Shown piece by piece: positions 43,757-51,833 of a DNA stretch of 64,000 bases. The stretch is from NCBI GenBank assembly GCA_965217265.1, contig CBDCHP010000013.1:124001-188000 (forward strand), in the 5' to 3' direction. This stretch comes from JAGRGG01 sp965217265. Its GTDB lineage: Bacteria; Pseudomonadota; Alphaproteobacteria; Geminicoccales; Geminicoccaceae. Within the stretch, counting starts at the first letter, position 1. Each line of letters starts with the position of its first letter. The notes beneath the pieces were generated by a model, which was not told where the DNA came from, ran no database searches, and was given only the letters and a program-made list of their open reading frames with translations. The translations under genes were made by a program, and so were the position numbers.

Positions 43757-44082
43757 GAGAATGCTTCGCGTGCGCTGACGCTTGAATGACTCGCGCTGCG
43801 AGTCGTTCTTTTCTCTTTTGCTACTTGTCGTTGGAGACTGGCCTCAACACCGAGACTAAAATACGTTAGAACTTGAGAGTAGTCGAGGCCAGTCTTGAGG
43901 CGCAAGACGCTCGTGAACGAGCCCGTCGTCTTTCCCTGATCTGGCTTTGCCGGCCGGAGGACAGGCTCCGCGATCAACCTTGGCTAAGTATAGCTTTCAA
44001 GCCCTGTCAGGGGCCAGCCCCGGCCAAAGTTGTAAAAACAAGAGGAAAAAGACCGCGCGTCAGCGCATGTGTCAGCGTTCCA
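43757..44082. repeat. Composite palindromic element R12, interrupted by about 150 bp of other sequence
   Basis: The left part (ATGCTTCGCGTGCGCTGACG, a T/C tract, type C arm CTTGTCGTTGGAGACTGG) and the right part (GGGGCCAGCCCCGGCCAAAG, A/G tract, GCGCATGTGTCAGCGTTCC) flank about 43850-44005, which does not match the family. The insert has its own stem-loop at 43904-43932. The fpr stop codon (44072-44074) lies in the right arm. Confidence 0.6.
43788..43819 (+). terminator. Intrinsic terminator inside R12
   Basis: A perfect 7-bp stem (GACTCGC/GCGAGTC) with a GCT loop is followed by GTTCTTTTCTCTTTT, directly after the alpha/beta hydrolase gene. This hairpin is specific to R12 and replaces the usual GC-rich arm of the family. 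Confidence 0.7.
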
Positions 44083-44845
44083 CGAACGCCTTCTCGACGA
44101 CGAACTGGCCGGGCTCGCTGCTGCTGCCCTCGACGAAGCCCTTGTCGCGCAACATGGCGGTCAGGGTCTGGAGCATAGCGGGGCTGCCGCAGAGCATGAC
44201 CCGGTCGCTCACAGGGGACAGCGGCGCGAGACCGTACCCGGCGAGGAAGTCCGTCGATTGCAGAAGGTCGCCGATCCGGCCACGGTGCTTGAAGGGCTCG
44301 CGGGTGACGCTCGGGATGTAGAACAGCTTGTCCTGGATCATCTCGCCCAAGTACTCGTCGTTCGGCAGCGCCTCATCGATCATCGCGTTGTAGGCCAACT
44401 CGTTGATCTTGCGGCAGCCGTGCAGGAGGACGACGCGCTCGAAGCGCTCGTAGACTTCCGGGTCGCGGATCAGGCTCATGAAGGGGGCGAGGCCCGTGCC
44501 GGTGCAGAGCAAATAGAGGGTCTTGCCCGGCAGCAGATTGTCGAGGACGAGGGTGCCCGTCACCTTGCTGCCGACGAGGATGCGATCCCCCGGCACGACG
44601 TGCTGCAGGCGCGAGGTCAAGGGGCCGTCCTGGACCTTGATGCTCAAGAATTCCAGCCCGTCCTCGTGGTTCGGGCTGACCATGCTGTAGGCGCGCACGA
44701 GCGGCTTGCCCCCGACCTTGAGGCCGATCATGGCGAACTGGCCGTTGTCGAAGCGAAAGCCGGTCTCGCGCGTCGTCGTGAAGCTGAACAGCGTGTCGGT
44801 CCAGTGATGGACGCTCAACACCGTTTCCTCGTTGAAGCCGGCCAT
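44072..44845 (-). CDS. fpr: Ferredoxin--NADP+ reductase
   Basis: This 257-residue flavoenzyme transfers electrons between NADPH and ferredoxin or flavodoxin. FAD-binding RAYSMVSPNHEDGLEF, NADP-binding LLCTGTGLAPFMSLIRDPEV and MLCGSPAML are clear. The C-terminal extension FVVEKAFVER is diagnostic of bacterial (Azotobacter/Rhodobacter-type) FPR. It is divergent from the enamidase-like gene, with a 157-bp gap. The stop codon lies in R12. Confidence 0.95.
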   Translation of the reverse strand: MAGFNEETVLSVHHWTDTLFSFTTTRETGFRFDNGQFAMIGLKVGGKPLVRAYSMVSPNHEDGLEFLSIKVQDGPLTSRLQHVVPGDRILVGSKVTGTLVLDNLLPGKTLYLLCTGTGLAPFMSLIRDPEVYERFERVVLLHGCRKINELAYNAMIDEALPNDEYLGEMIQDKLFYIPSVTREPFKHRGRIGDLLQSTDFLAGYGLAPLSPVSDRVMLCGSPAMLQTLTAMLRDKGFVEGSSSEPGQFVVEKAFVER

Positions 44846-45002
44846 CGCCTCGTTCCCCCGCCATGCTCGTCAAATCTGAATGTGTGCCACCCGCCTACCG
44901 GCCGCTCATTTGGCAGATGCGGGCGGTTGTCAAGGAAACTTGCCGGGCGGTTTCGTTCGTATACAAATGAACTCGTCGGCAACAATCAAGGGGGGTGACG
45001 CG

Positions 45003-46196
45003 ATGGCGCACGATGAACCGTCGAGCGACGCGGGGCCGACGAAGCTCGTCGTCCGCAATATCGGCCTCTTGTTGAGCGGCGACATCGAGAAGCCCCTGCT
45101 CGACGCCGACACGATCGTCGCCGAGGCGGGTCGAATCACGGCGATCGGCCGGGCGTCGGACCTCGATCTCGACGGCGCCGCGACGCAAATTGACGCCGGC
45201 GGCGTGGCGCTGGCGCCGGGGCTGATCGACAGCCACGTCCACCCCGTCGCCGGCGACTGGACGCCGCGGCAAAGCCAGCTCAACTGGATCGACAGCACGC
45301 TGCACGGCGGCGTGACGACGATGATCTCGGCCGGCGAGGTGCACACGCCCGGTCGGCCGCGGGACGTGGTCGGGCTCAAGGCGATGGCGATCTTCGCCCA
45401 GCGCGCGTTCGCGGCCTTTCGCCCGAGCGGCGTCAAGGTGCTGGCGGGGGCGCCCGTGATCGAGCCCGGCATGGAGGAGGCGGACTTCAAGGATCTGGCC
45501 GACGCCGGGGTCAAGATCCTGGGCGAAGTCGGCCTGGGCGGCGTCAAGGACGGGCCGACGGCGAAGAAGATGGTCGCCTGGGCCAGGGCGCACGGCATCC
45601 AATCGACGATCCACACCGGCGGCCCCTCGATTCCCGGCTCCGGGTTGATCGACGCCGACGTCGTCCTGGAGGCCGACACCGACGTCGTCGGCCACGTCAA
45701 CGGCGGGCACACTGCCCTGCCGGACGGCCAGATCCGCTGCATCTGCGAGGGCTGCAAGCGCGGGCTCGAACTGGTCCACAACGGCAACGAGCGCGCCGCC
45801 CTCTACGCGCTGCGCACCGCGCACGAGATGGGCGACCTGCACCGGGTGATCCTCGGCACCGACGGGCCGGCGGGCTCGGGCGTGCAGCCGCTCGGCATCC
45901 TGCGCATGGTGGCCCTCCTGGCGTCCTTGGGCGATATACCGGCCGAGACCGCGTTCTGCTTTGCCACCGGCAACACGGCCAAGCTGCGCGCGCTCGACTG
46001 CGGCCTGATCGAGGTCGGCCGCAGCGCCGACTTCGTCCTCATGGACAAGGCGCAGCACTCGGCCGGCAAGGACCTGCTGGCTTCGGTCCGGCTCGGCGAC
46101 CTGCCCGGCGTCGGCATGACGGTGATCGACGGGATCGTGCGCACCGGCCGCAGCCGCAACACGCCGCCGGCGACGCGGTTGCCTAAGGTGGTTTGA
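45003..46196 (+). CDS. Enamidase-like amidohydrolase
   Basis: This 397-residue metal-dependent amidohydrolase closely resembles enamidase (6-oxo-1,4,5,6-tetrahydronicotinate hydrolase of Eubacterium barkeri nicotinate fermentation) as I remember that sequence: IGLLLSGDIEKPLLDADTIV, DSHVHPVAGDWTPRQSQLNW, LHGGVTTMISAGE, KILGEVGLGGVKDGPTAKK, STIHTGGPSIPGSG, GHVNGGHTALP, GTDGPAGSGVQPLGILR and the tail SRNTPPATRLPKVV. Metal ligands are the HxH, the mid-chain Glu and the His residues. GGGGGGTGACGCG precedes the ATG. No other nicotinate-degradation gene is nearby, so the substrate may differ. Confidence 0.82.
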   Translation: MAHDEPSSDAGPTKLVVRNIGLLLSGDIEKPLLDADTIVAEAGRITAIGRASDLDLDGAATQIDAGGVALAPGLIDSHVHPVAGDWTPRQSQLNWIDSTLHGGVTTMISAGEVHTPGRPRDVVGLKAMAIFAQRAFAAFRPSGVKVLAGAPVIEPGMEEADFKDLADAGVKILGEVGLGGVKDGPTAKKMVAWARAHGIQSTIHTGGPSIPGSGLIDADVVLEADTDVVGHVNGGHTALPDGQIRCICEGCKRGLELVHNGNERAALYALRTAHEMGDLHRVILGTDGPAGSGVQPLGILRMVALLASLGDIPAETAFCFATGNTAKLRALDCGLIEVGRSADFVLMDKAQHSAGKDLLASVRLGDLPGVGMTVIDGIVRTGRSRNTPPATRLPKVV

Positions 46197-46344
46197 ACGC
46201 TGCGCGTGCGCTGCCGCGCGGGCTTTTTTCTTTCTTTTTTGCAACTTTGGCTGGGGCTTGCTCTCGGCGCCGCGGCCAATCTCCTGCGTTAACACTGGCA
46301 AAAAAAGAAGAGAAAAGCTCGCGCGGCAGCGCACGCGCAGCGTC
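46194..46344. repeat. Palindromic intergenic element R13 (full length)
   Basis: It lies between the co-directional enamidase-like gene, whose TGA stop it supplies (46194-46196), and motA. Inner arms are type A on the left (ACTTTGGCTGGGGC) and type B on the right (CTCCTGCGTTAACACTGG), the same orientation as R9. Outer arms: TGAACGCTGCGCGTGCGC and GCGCACGCGCAGCGTCC. Confidence 0.85.
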
Positions 46345-46414
46345 CCGCTTACGTTTTCTTAAGCTTGCGCCGTTAGACAGGACGGGAGAACCTCCTGTTC
46401 GTGGAAGAGGGCGC

Positions 46415-47293
46415 ATGCTCGCAATCATCGGTATCGTCGTCGTCGTCGTCATGGTGTTCGGCGGCTACGTGCTCGCCGGCGGCAAGTTCGGCATCATCAT
46501 CAAGGCCCTGCCGTTCGAGCTGATGATGATCGGCGGTGCGGCCGTCGGCGCGTTCCTGGTCGCCAACGGCGGCGGCGTCGTCAAGGGCACGCTCGTCGAC
46601 CTCAAGCGCGTCTTCAGCGGTCCGAAGTGGCGCAAGGACGACTACCGCGACCTCCTCTCCTTGATGTTCTCGCTCATCAAGGTGTTGAAGACCAAGGGGG
46701 TGCTCGCGCTCGAAGCCCACCTGGAGAACCCGCACGACAGCGCCCTGTTCGGCAAGTACGCGAAGATCCAGCACGACCATTTCGCCCTCGACTTCATCGC
46801 CGACACGCTGCGCATGATGACGATGAGCATGGACGACCCCTATCAGGTCGAGGACTGCATGCAGCGGCAGTTGAAGAAGCATCACAACGAGCTGCACGCG
46901 CGGGGTGCCGCCCTGCAGAACGTCGCCGACGGCCTGCCGGCGCTCGGCATCGTTGCCGCCGTGCTCGGCATCGTCAAGACGATGGGCGCCATCGACCAGC
47001 CGGTCGAGATCCTGGGCGCCATGATCGGCGGCGCGCTCGTCGGCACCTTCCTGGGCGTGTTCCTCGCCTACGGCTTCGTCGGGCCGATGACGGCGCGGCT
47101 GAACCAGACCTACGAGCAGGACCACCAGTTCTACATGATCATCCGCGACACGATCGTCGCCTACCTGCAAGGCCACTCCGGCCCGGTCGCGGTCGAGCTC
47201 GCGCGCGGCAACGTGCCCTCGGAGCTGCAACCCAGCTTTCACGAGATGGACGAGGTCTTGAACGCCCTTCCAGCCGACCCGCTCGCGGCCTGA
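46415..47293 (+). CDS. motA: Flagellar motor stator protein MotA
   Basis: This 292-residue inner-membrane stator subunit forms the proton channel with MotB. Four TM segments are visible, including IGIVVVVVMVFGGYVLAG at the N-terminus, with the conserved prolines in GLPALGIVAAVLGIVKTMG and AYGFVGPMTARL. The cytoplasmic loop has the charged DYRDLLSLMFSLIKVLKTKG region. ATG 46415 is the family start; the longer frame upstream is R13 read-through. motB follows after ten bases. Confidence 0.95.
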   Translation: MLAIIGIVVVVVMVFGGYVLAGGKFGIIIKALPFELMMIGGAAVGAFLVANGGGVVKGTLVDLKRVFSGPKWRKDDYRDLLSLMFSLIKVLKTKGVLALEAHLENPHDSALFGKYAKIQHDHFALDFIADTLRMMTMSMDDPYQVEDCMQRQLKKHHNELHARGAALQNVADGLPALGIVAAVLGIVKTMGAIDQPVEILGAMIGGALVGTFLGVFLAYGFVGPMTARLNQTYEQDHQFYMIIRDTIVAYLQGHSGPVAVELARGNVPSELQPSFHEMDEVLNALPADPLAA

Positions 47294-47303
47294 GGCCAAG
47301 CAG

Positions 47304-48251
47304 ATGGCGAACAACACGGCACCCATCATCATCCGCAAGGTTGTCGAGGAAGGCGGGCACGGGGGGCATCACGGCGGGGCATGGAAGGTGGCCTACGCCG
47401 ACTTCGTCACCGCGATGATGGCCTTCTTCTTGATGCTCTGGCTGTTAAGCTCGGCCAGCGACGATAAGTTGAAGGGGCTGGCCGAGTATTTCAGTGATGC
47501 CACGATCAATCAGGGCGGCGAGGGCGGCGTCGGCGGCGTGATGGACGGGATCTCGTTCATGACGCCGAACCAGATGGCGCCGGCCAGCCTGTCGCCGTTC
47601 AACTTTCACCCTTCGATCCCCTACGCCGAGAGCGAGGAGGGTGACCCGTTCGTGCTCGAACTGTCGAGCGAGGAGGCGGACGGCGACGAGGACCTGCCGG
47701 CCGAGGGGAGCGCCGACGCCGAGGCTCTGAGCGACGAGGCGCTCGCGGCCGAGACCCGACGCCGGGAGGAGGCGGAGACGACCGAGGTCCGCGACGAGAT
47801 CATGAAGAAGCTGGCCGGCATTCCCGAACTCGAAGGACTGACCGACAGCGTCGCCATCGACCGCACGCCCGACGGTCTGCGCATCCAGTTGATCGACCGC
47901 GACGACAGGTCGATGTTCCCGCTCGCCGGTGCCCGGATGCTGCCGCACACGGGCGAGTTGCTCAAGATCGTGGCCGAGACGATCAAGGACCTGCCGCAGC
48001 GGCTCTCGATCCGCGGCCACACCGACGCGCTGCCGTTCACGAGCGGGTCGGGCTACGACAATTGGCGCCTGTCCTCCGACCGCGCCAACGCGACCCGCCA
48101 AGCCCTGATCGGGGCCGGCATCGGCGAGGATCGCGTCCGCGAGGTCGTCGGCCGCGCCAGCGCCGACCCCTACCTTCCCGACCGCCCGGAGGACCCGCGC
48201 AACCGCCGCATCTCGCTCGTCCTGCTGAACGAGGCGGCCGCGGCGGAGTGA
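47304..48251 (+). CDS. motB: Flagellar motor stator protein MotB
   Basis: This 315-residue protein has one TM helix carrying the proton-binding Asp33 (AWKVAYADFVTAMMAFFLML), a plug and linker region, an acidic stretch around residues 110-155 and a C-terminal OmpA-like peptidoglycan-binding domain (LSIRGHTDALPFTSGSGYDN then LSSDRANATRQALIGAGIG). It pairs with MotA. No other flagellar genes adjoin. Confidence 0.95.
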   Translation: MANNTAPIIIRKVVEEGGHGGHHGGAWKVAYADFVTAMMAFFLMLWLLSSASDDKLKGLAEYFSDATINQGGEGGVGGVMDGISFMTPNQMAPASLSPFNFHPSIPYAESEEGDPFVLELSSEEADGDEDLPAEGSADAEALSDEALAAETRRREEAETTEVRDEIMKKLAGIPELEGLTDSVAIDRTPDGLRIQLIDRDDRSMFPLAGARMLPHTGELLKIVAETIKDLPQRLSIRGHTDALPFTSGSGYDNWRLSSDRANATRQALIGAGIGEDRVREVVGRASADPYLPDRPEDPRNRRISLVLLNEAAAAE

Positions 48252-48252
48252 C

Positions 48253-48870
48253 TCAAGCCCAGGGCGACGGCCACGCCCGCATCGCGCGATCGACGTAACC
48301 GACGAGCCCGTCGCGGGTCGTGCCGCTGCGGGCGAGAATCACCATGCCGTTGACCGCGCCCGTGACGTAGCGCGCGAGCCCGTCCGCGTCGTCTTTGCCT
48401 AGCTGTCCTTCTCGCACGCCGTGATCGACGACGGTCTGAATGACCCGCTCGTAGTGGGCGTTGGCCTCGATCAACGCCGCGTCGAGCGCGGCGTCGGCCC
48501 CCATCAGCTCCAGCGTCGCGATGCAGCGCAGGCAGCCCGGCGGCGCCTCGCCGCCCGAGAGCCGCTCCGCCGAGGCGATCATGAGACGGCGCACCGCCTC
48601 GCGGGCGCGGGGTTCCTCGGCGAGCACGGCCGCGGCCCGGGCCTCGAAACGCGCACCGTAGAGGTCGAGCGCCTTGAGAAAGACGGCGCGCTTGTCGCCG
48701 AACGTCTTGTAGAGGCCCGCGCGCGACGCGCCGGTCCGCGCCACCAGATCGTCCAGCGAGGTGGCGTTGTAGCCCTTCTCCCAGAACGTCAGCATCGCGG
48801 CTTCGAGCGCCGCGTCGCTCTCGAAACCCCTCGGACGGCCGCGCCGGGCCTTTCTTGCCGCATTAGGCAT
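48253..48870 (-). CDS. TetR/AcrR family transcriptional regulator
   Basis: This 205-residue regulator has an N-terminal HTH (KGYNATSLDDLVARTGASRA, then GLYKTFGDKRAVFLKAL) and a conserved cysteine in GEAPPGCLRCIATLELMG, typical of the NemR/AcuR-like group in which Cys residues can sense electrophiles. It is divergent from the periplasmic alpha/beta hydrolase gene; AT-rich inverted repeats between them are candidate operators. Regulation of the hydrolase is inferred. Confidence 0.9.
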   Translation of the reverse strand: MPNAARKARRGRPRGFESDAALEAAMLTFWEKGYNATSLDDLVARTGASRAGLYKTFGDKRAVFLKALDLYGARFEARAAAVLAEEPRAREAVRRLMIASAERLSGGEAPPGCLRCIATLELMGADAALDAALIEANAHYERVIQTVVDHGVREGQLGKDDADGLARYVTGAVNGMVILARSGTTRDGLVGYVDRAMRAWPSPWA

Positions 48871-48873
48871 TTT

Positions 48874-48925
48874 AGACTCGACAGTCTTTAAAACAGCAGT
48901 TTATAAGATTGTTCAGTCTATAAAC
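48874..48925. promoter_or_regulatory. Candidate TetR operators in the divergent region
   Basis: Two inverted repeats lie between the regulator and hydrolase starts: AGACT/AGTCT four bases apart (48874-48887), and GTTTATA/TATAAAC (48899-48925), the second enclosing another CAGTCT. The AT-rich run also fits the -10 regions of both promoters. Confidence 0.5.
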
Positions 48926-48966
48926 ATCTCCAGCACCCGGCGCAATCGATGAGGAGGCTGTTCCCA

Positions 48967-49947
48967 ATGAAAACGTACCGTGCCCTCGTACTCCTGACCG
49001 TTCTGGCGGCAGGTCCTGCGTACGGCGAAGACGCCCAGACCTTCGAGCCGCGGCCGAGCGCTGAGCAGCCTTACCCCAAGAAGGCCGTCGAGGCCGACGG
49101 GGCCAAGATCGCCTACATCGAGACCGGCGATCTTGAGGGCGATCCCGTCCTCTTCCTGCACGGCATCCCGACCTCGTCCTACCTCTGGCGCAACGTCCTG
49201 CCGGGTCTCGCGCAACCGGGGCGGCGGCTGATCGCGATCGACCTCGTCGGCTTCGGCGACAGCGAGGGCAAGGGCTACGGCGTCCTGGAACAGCCGGGGC
49301 ACCTCGCGGCGTTCGTCGACGCGCTCGGCCTCGACGGCGTCACGCTCGTCACCCACGACTGGGGTGCCGGCATCGGCCTGATCTATGCCGCCGAGAACGC
49401 GGGCGAGGTCAAAGCCTTCGCCGCGCTGGAAGGCGCCTTGCCGCCCGTCTACCCGCGGCCGGATCTCGCGAGCTTCGGGGCAGCGGCACCACTCTTCGCG
49501 CGAATGCGCTCCCCTCAGACCCGCGAGCGGGCGGTGCTCGACGACAACGTTTGGATCGAGACTATCGTGCCGAACTCGGTCGCTCAGACGATCCAGCCAG
49601 GGGTCTACGAAGCCTACCGCGCCCCGTTCCCCACCCCCGAGAGCCGGCGGCCGATCCTCGACATGACGATGAGCCCGCCGATCGGCGGCGCGCCCGCCGA
49701 GGTGACCAGGGCCTACACCGCGGCGGCCGATTGGTGGCGCACGACCGAGATCCCAAAGCTCGTGCTCTACGCCACCCCCGGCCGCCTACAGCCCAAACGC
49801 CTCGCCGAGTGGGCCGAGCAGAACCTGAAGAACGTGACGACGGCCTACGTCGGCCCGGGCGTCCACTTCGTCCAGGAAGACAGCCCGCGGGGCGTCGCGC
49901 GCGAACTCGACGCTTGGCTCGATCGTCTCGAAACGACTGAGGGGTGA
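48967..49947 (+). CDS. Exported alpha/beta hydrolase, haloalkane dehalogenase-like
   Basis: This 326-residue protein has signal peptide KTYRALVLLTVLAAGPAYG. The fold and motifs follow the DhaA/LinB group: VLFLHGIPTSSYLWRNVLPG, nucleophile Asp in LVTHDWGAGIGLIYAAE and catalytic His in GPGVHFVQEDSPRGV. LinB-type enzymes have HGNPT, whose Asn helps hold the halide; here it is Ile, while the Trp after the nucleophile is kept. Dehalogenase activity is therefore uncertain, and an epoxide hydrolase or esterase role is possible. A divergent TetR gene suggests inducible expression. The stop lies in R14. Confidence 0.8.
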   Translation: MKTYRALVLLTVLAAGPAYGEDAQTFEPRPSAEQPYPKKAVEADGAKIAYIETGDLEGDPVLFLHGIPTSSYLWRNVLPGLAQPGRRLIAIDLVGFGDSEGKGYGVLEQPGHLAAFVDALGLDGVTLVTHDWGAGIGLIYAAENAGEVKAFAALEGALPPVYPRPDLASFGAAAPLFARMRSPQTRERAVLDDNVWIETIVPNSVAQTIQPGVYEAYRAPFPTPESRRPILDMTMSPPIGGAPAEVTRAYTAAADWWRTTEIPKLVLYATPGRLQPKRLAEWAEQNLKNVTTAYVGPGVHFVQEDSPRGVARELDAWLDRLETTEG

Positions 49948-50026
49948 ACGCTTCGCGTGCGCTCGCCGCGCGAGCTTTTTCTTTCTTCTTTATCATCTTG
50001 CTCCCGAACTTGACCTCAACACCAAC
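49945..50026. repeat. Palindromic intergenic element R14 (partial, right arm missing)
   Basis: The left outer arm (TGAACGCTTCGCGTGCGC), a T/C tract, a D-like inner arm (CTTGCTCCCGAACTTGACC) and half of the centre are present, then the match ends just before the cupin gene. The hydrolase stop (49945-49947) is its tip. Confidence 0.7.
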
Positions 50027-50040
50027 CAAGAGGAACGAAC

Positions 50041-50475
50041 ATGCGAGCAATCTTGCTTGCAACTCTCGCCGCATCCCTTGCTGGCGCGGCTCTGGCGCAG
50101 GAGGCGATCCACGCGATCGACCTCGACGCGTTGGATTACGCGACCAACCCGAACATACCGGGCGTCGAGACGGCGGTCGTCTTCGGTGATCGTGATGCTA
50201 CGGGCCTCTACACGACGCACGCCCGCGTCTCGGCCGGGGCACGTATCCTGCCGCACACCCATCCCAACCCGCTGACCACCGTCGTGACCTCCGGCACCGC
50301 CTATGTCGGCACCGGAACGACGTTCGATGAGGGCAGGCTCAAAACCTACCCGACGGGCTCGTTCTTCGTCACCCCCGCCGGCTCGCCGCATTTCATCTAC
50401 GCCAAGGACGGCGCCTTCTCGATCCTCGACCACGGCTCGGGGCCGACGGGCTTCGCGTTGGTGGAGTCGGACTGA
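50041..50475 (+). CDS. Exported cupin-domain protein
   Basis: This 144-residue protein has a clear signal peptide (MRAILLATLAASLAGAALAQ). The cupin metal motif is visible as ILPHTHPNPLTTVVTSG and later GSFFVTPAGSPHFIYAKDG, so a small beta-barrel with a His-based metal site is expected in the periplasm. AAGAGGAACGAAC precedes the ATG. Substrate and reaction are unknown. It follows the exported hydrolase gene across the partial element R14. Confidence 0.85.
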   Translation: MRAILLATLAASLAGAALAQEAIHAIDLDALDYATNPNIPGVETAVVFGDRDATGLYTTHARVSAGARILPHTHPNPLTTVVTSGTAYVGTGTTFDEGRLKTYPTGSFFVTPAGSPHFIYAKDGAFSILDHGSGPTGFALVESD

Positions 50476-50576
50476 TTCGAGTCCGCATGTATCATCAGGA
50501 AGCACGATTCTCGTACGCCGCGTCCAGGGCAGTGATCCCGAGCCCGACGAACCTACCCTAGCCGGCGCCATGAATC

Positions 50577-51650
50577 CTAACCCTTGGCCATCGCCTCCAG
50601 CCGCTTGGCGAGGAACGCCAGCACCGCGGCCTCCTCCGGTTCGAGCCCGGCGAGGTCATCGCGCAGGACTTCGCTGATCTCGTCCTTCAGGCGGCCGACG
50701 AGGGTGCCTTCGAGGTAGCCGTTCAGGATCTCCGGGTGGATGTAGGATTTGCGGCAGACGTCGGGGGTGTTGCCGAGCTTGGCGGCCACCTTCTCGACCG
50801 CCCGCTTGATGTTGCGCTTCGCCGCCGTCTCGCTGTCGAACGCCTCGAACTCGTCGAGCGCCAGGGCGGCGAGCACGGTGCCGGCCCAGGTGCGAAAGTC
50901 CTTCGCCGTGAAGTGCTGCCCCGTCACCTCGGCGAGGTAGGCGTTGACGTCGGACGAGTCGACGCGGTGGCGCTCGCCCGCCTCGTCGAGGTACTGAAAG
51001 ACGTTCCTGCCCGGCAGATCCTGGATGCGGCGCACGGCGCGGGCGACGCGCGGGTCGCTGATCGCGACCTCGCGCTCGATGCCGTGCTTGCCCTTGAAGT
51101 GAAACGCGACCTTGGCGCCGCCCGCCTCGACGTGGCGGTTTTGCAGAGTCGTGAGGCCGAAGCTCTTGTTGGCCTTGGCGTACTCGTCGTTGCCGACCCG
51201 GATCAGGGTCGTCTCCAGCAGGCGCACGAGGGTCGCCAGCACCTTGGCGCGGTCGAGCTTCGGCCGGCCCATGTCCTTAAGGACGCGCCCGCGCAAGGCC
51301 GGGAGCGCCCGGCCGAATTCGAGGATGTGGACGAACTTGGCGTCGTCGCGCAAGGCCCGCCAAGCGTCGTGGTAGCGGTACTGCTTGCGCCCGCGGTCGT
51401 CGCGGCCGGTCGCCTGAATGTGGCCCTTCGGGTCGGGGCAGATCCAGACGTCCTTGTAGGCCGGCGGGATCGCCAGCTTGTTGATCCGCGCCCGTTCGGC
51501 CCCATCCTTGATCAAGCCGCCGTCGGGGCCGTAGTAGGCGAAGCCCTTGCCGCGCCGCTTGCGGCCGATGCCCGGCATGTCGTCGCCGACGTAGCGCAGG
51601 CCCGCGGCCCTTGCCTCTTCTTCGGGATTTGCTTCGATGTCCATGAGCAT
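50577..51650 (-). CDS. DNA topoisomerase IB
   Basis: This 357-residue type IB (poxvirus/eukaryote-like) topoisomerase relaxes supercoils through a 3'-phosphotyrosine. The N-terminal domain GLRYVGDDMPGIGRKRRGKG and IPPAYKDVWICPDPKGHIQA, the central VGNDEYAKANKSFGLTTLQN, the Arg in KDFRTWAGTVLAA and the catalytic Tyr in DVCRKSYIHPEILNGY are present. Starts at 51650 or 51644 are both plausible; longer frames run into R15. It appears monocistronic. Confidence 0.93.
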   Translation of the reverse strand: MLMDIEANPEEEARAAGLRYVGDDMPGIGRKRRGKGFAYYGPDGGLIKDGAERARINKLAIPPAYKDVWICPDPKGHIQATGRDDRGRKQYRYHDAWRALRDDAKFVHILEFGRALPALRGRVLKDMGRPKLDRAKVLATLVRLLETTLIRVGNDEYAKANKSFGLTTLQNRHVEAGGAKVAFHFKGKHGIEREVAISDPRVARAVRRIQDLPGRNVFQYLDEAGERHRVDSSDVNAYLAEVTGQHFTAKDFRTWAGTVLAALALDEFEAFDSETAAKRNIKRAVEKVAAKLGNTPDVCRKSYIHPEILNGYLEGTLVGRLKDEISEVLRDDLAGLEPEEAAVLAFLAKRLEAMAKG

Positions 51651-51655
51651 GCCTT

Positions 51656-51803
51656 GTGAACGCTTCGCGTCCGCTGGCGCGGGGCCTTCTTTTTTCCCTT
51701 TTTTAACTTTGTCCGAGGCTGGCTTCGACGTTGAGGCCAATCTCCGGCGACAAACGGCAAAAAAGAGAAGAGAAAGCCCGCGCGGCAGCGCACGCGAAGC
51801 GTT
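51656..51803. repeat. Palindromic intergenic element R15 (full length)
   Basis: It lies between the GNAT stop and the topoisomerase start, both on the minus strand. It does not supply a stop codon here. Left A arm: ACTTTGTCCGAGGCTGGC. Right C arm: TCTCCGGCGACAAAC. Centre: GGCTTCGACGTTGAGGCC. Comparing it with its own reverse complement gives a nearly continuous match over the full length. Confidence 0.85.
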
Positions 51804-51833
51804 AAACATAACCGCCCGTCTAAAGCGCGAACC

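Noticed and set aside
46193..46414. N-terminal extensions such as NASRALPRGLF before motA, the topoisomerase and other genes
   Set aside because: These peptides recur because they are translations of the palindromic elements R13, R15 and others. The family starts lie downstream.
49944..50189. Small plus-strand frame at the start of R14
   Set aside because: It is element-derived sequence that then overlaps the cupin gene in a wrong frame; the cupin has its own signal peptide and ribosome-binding site.
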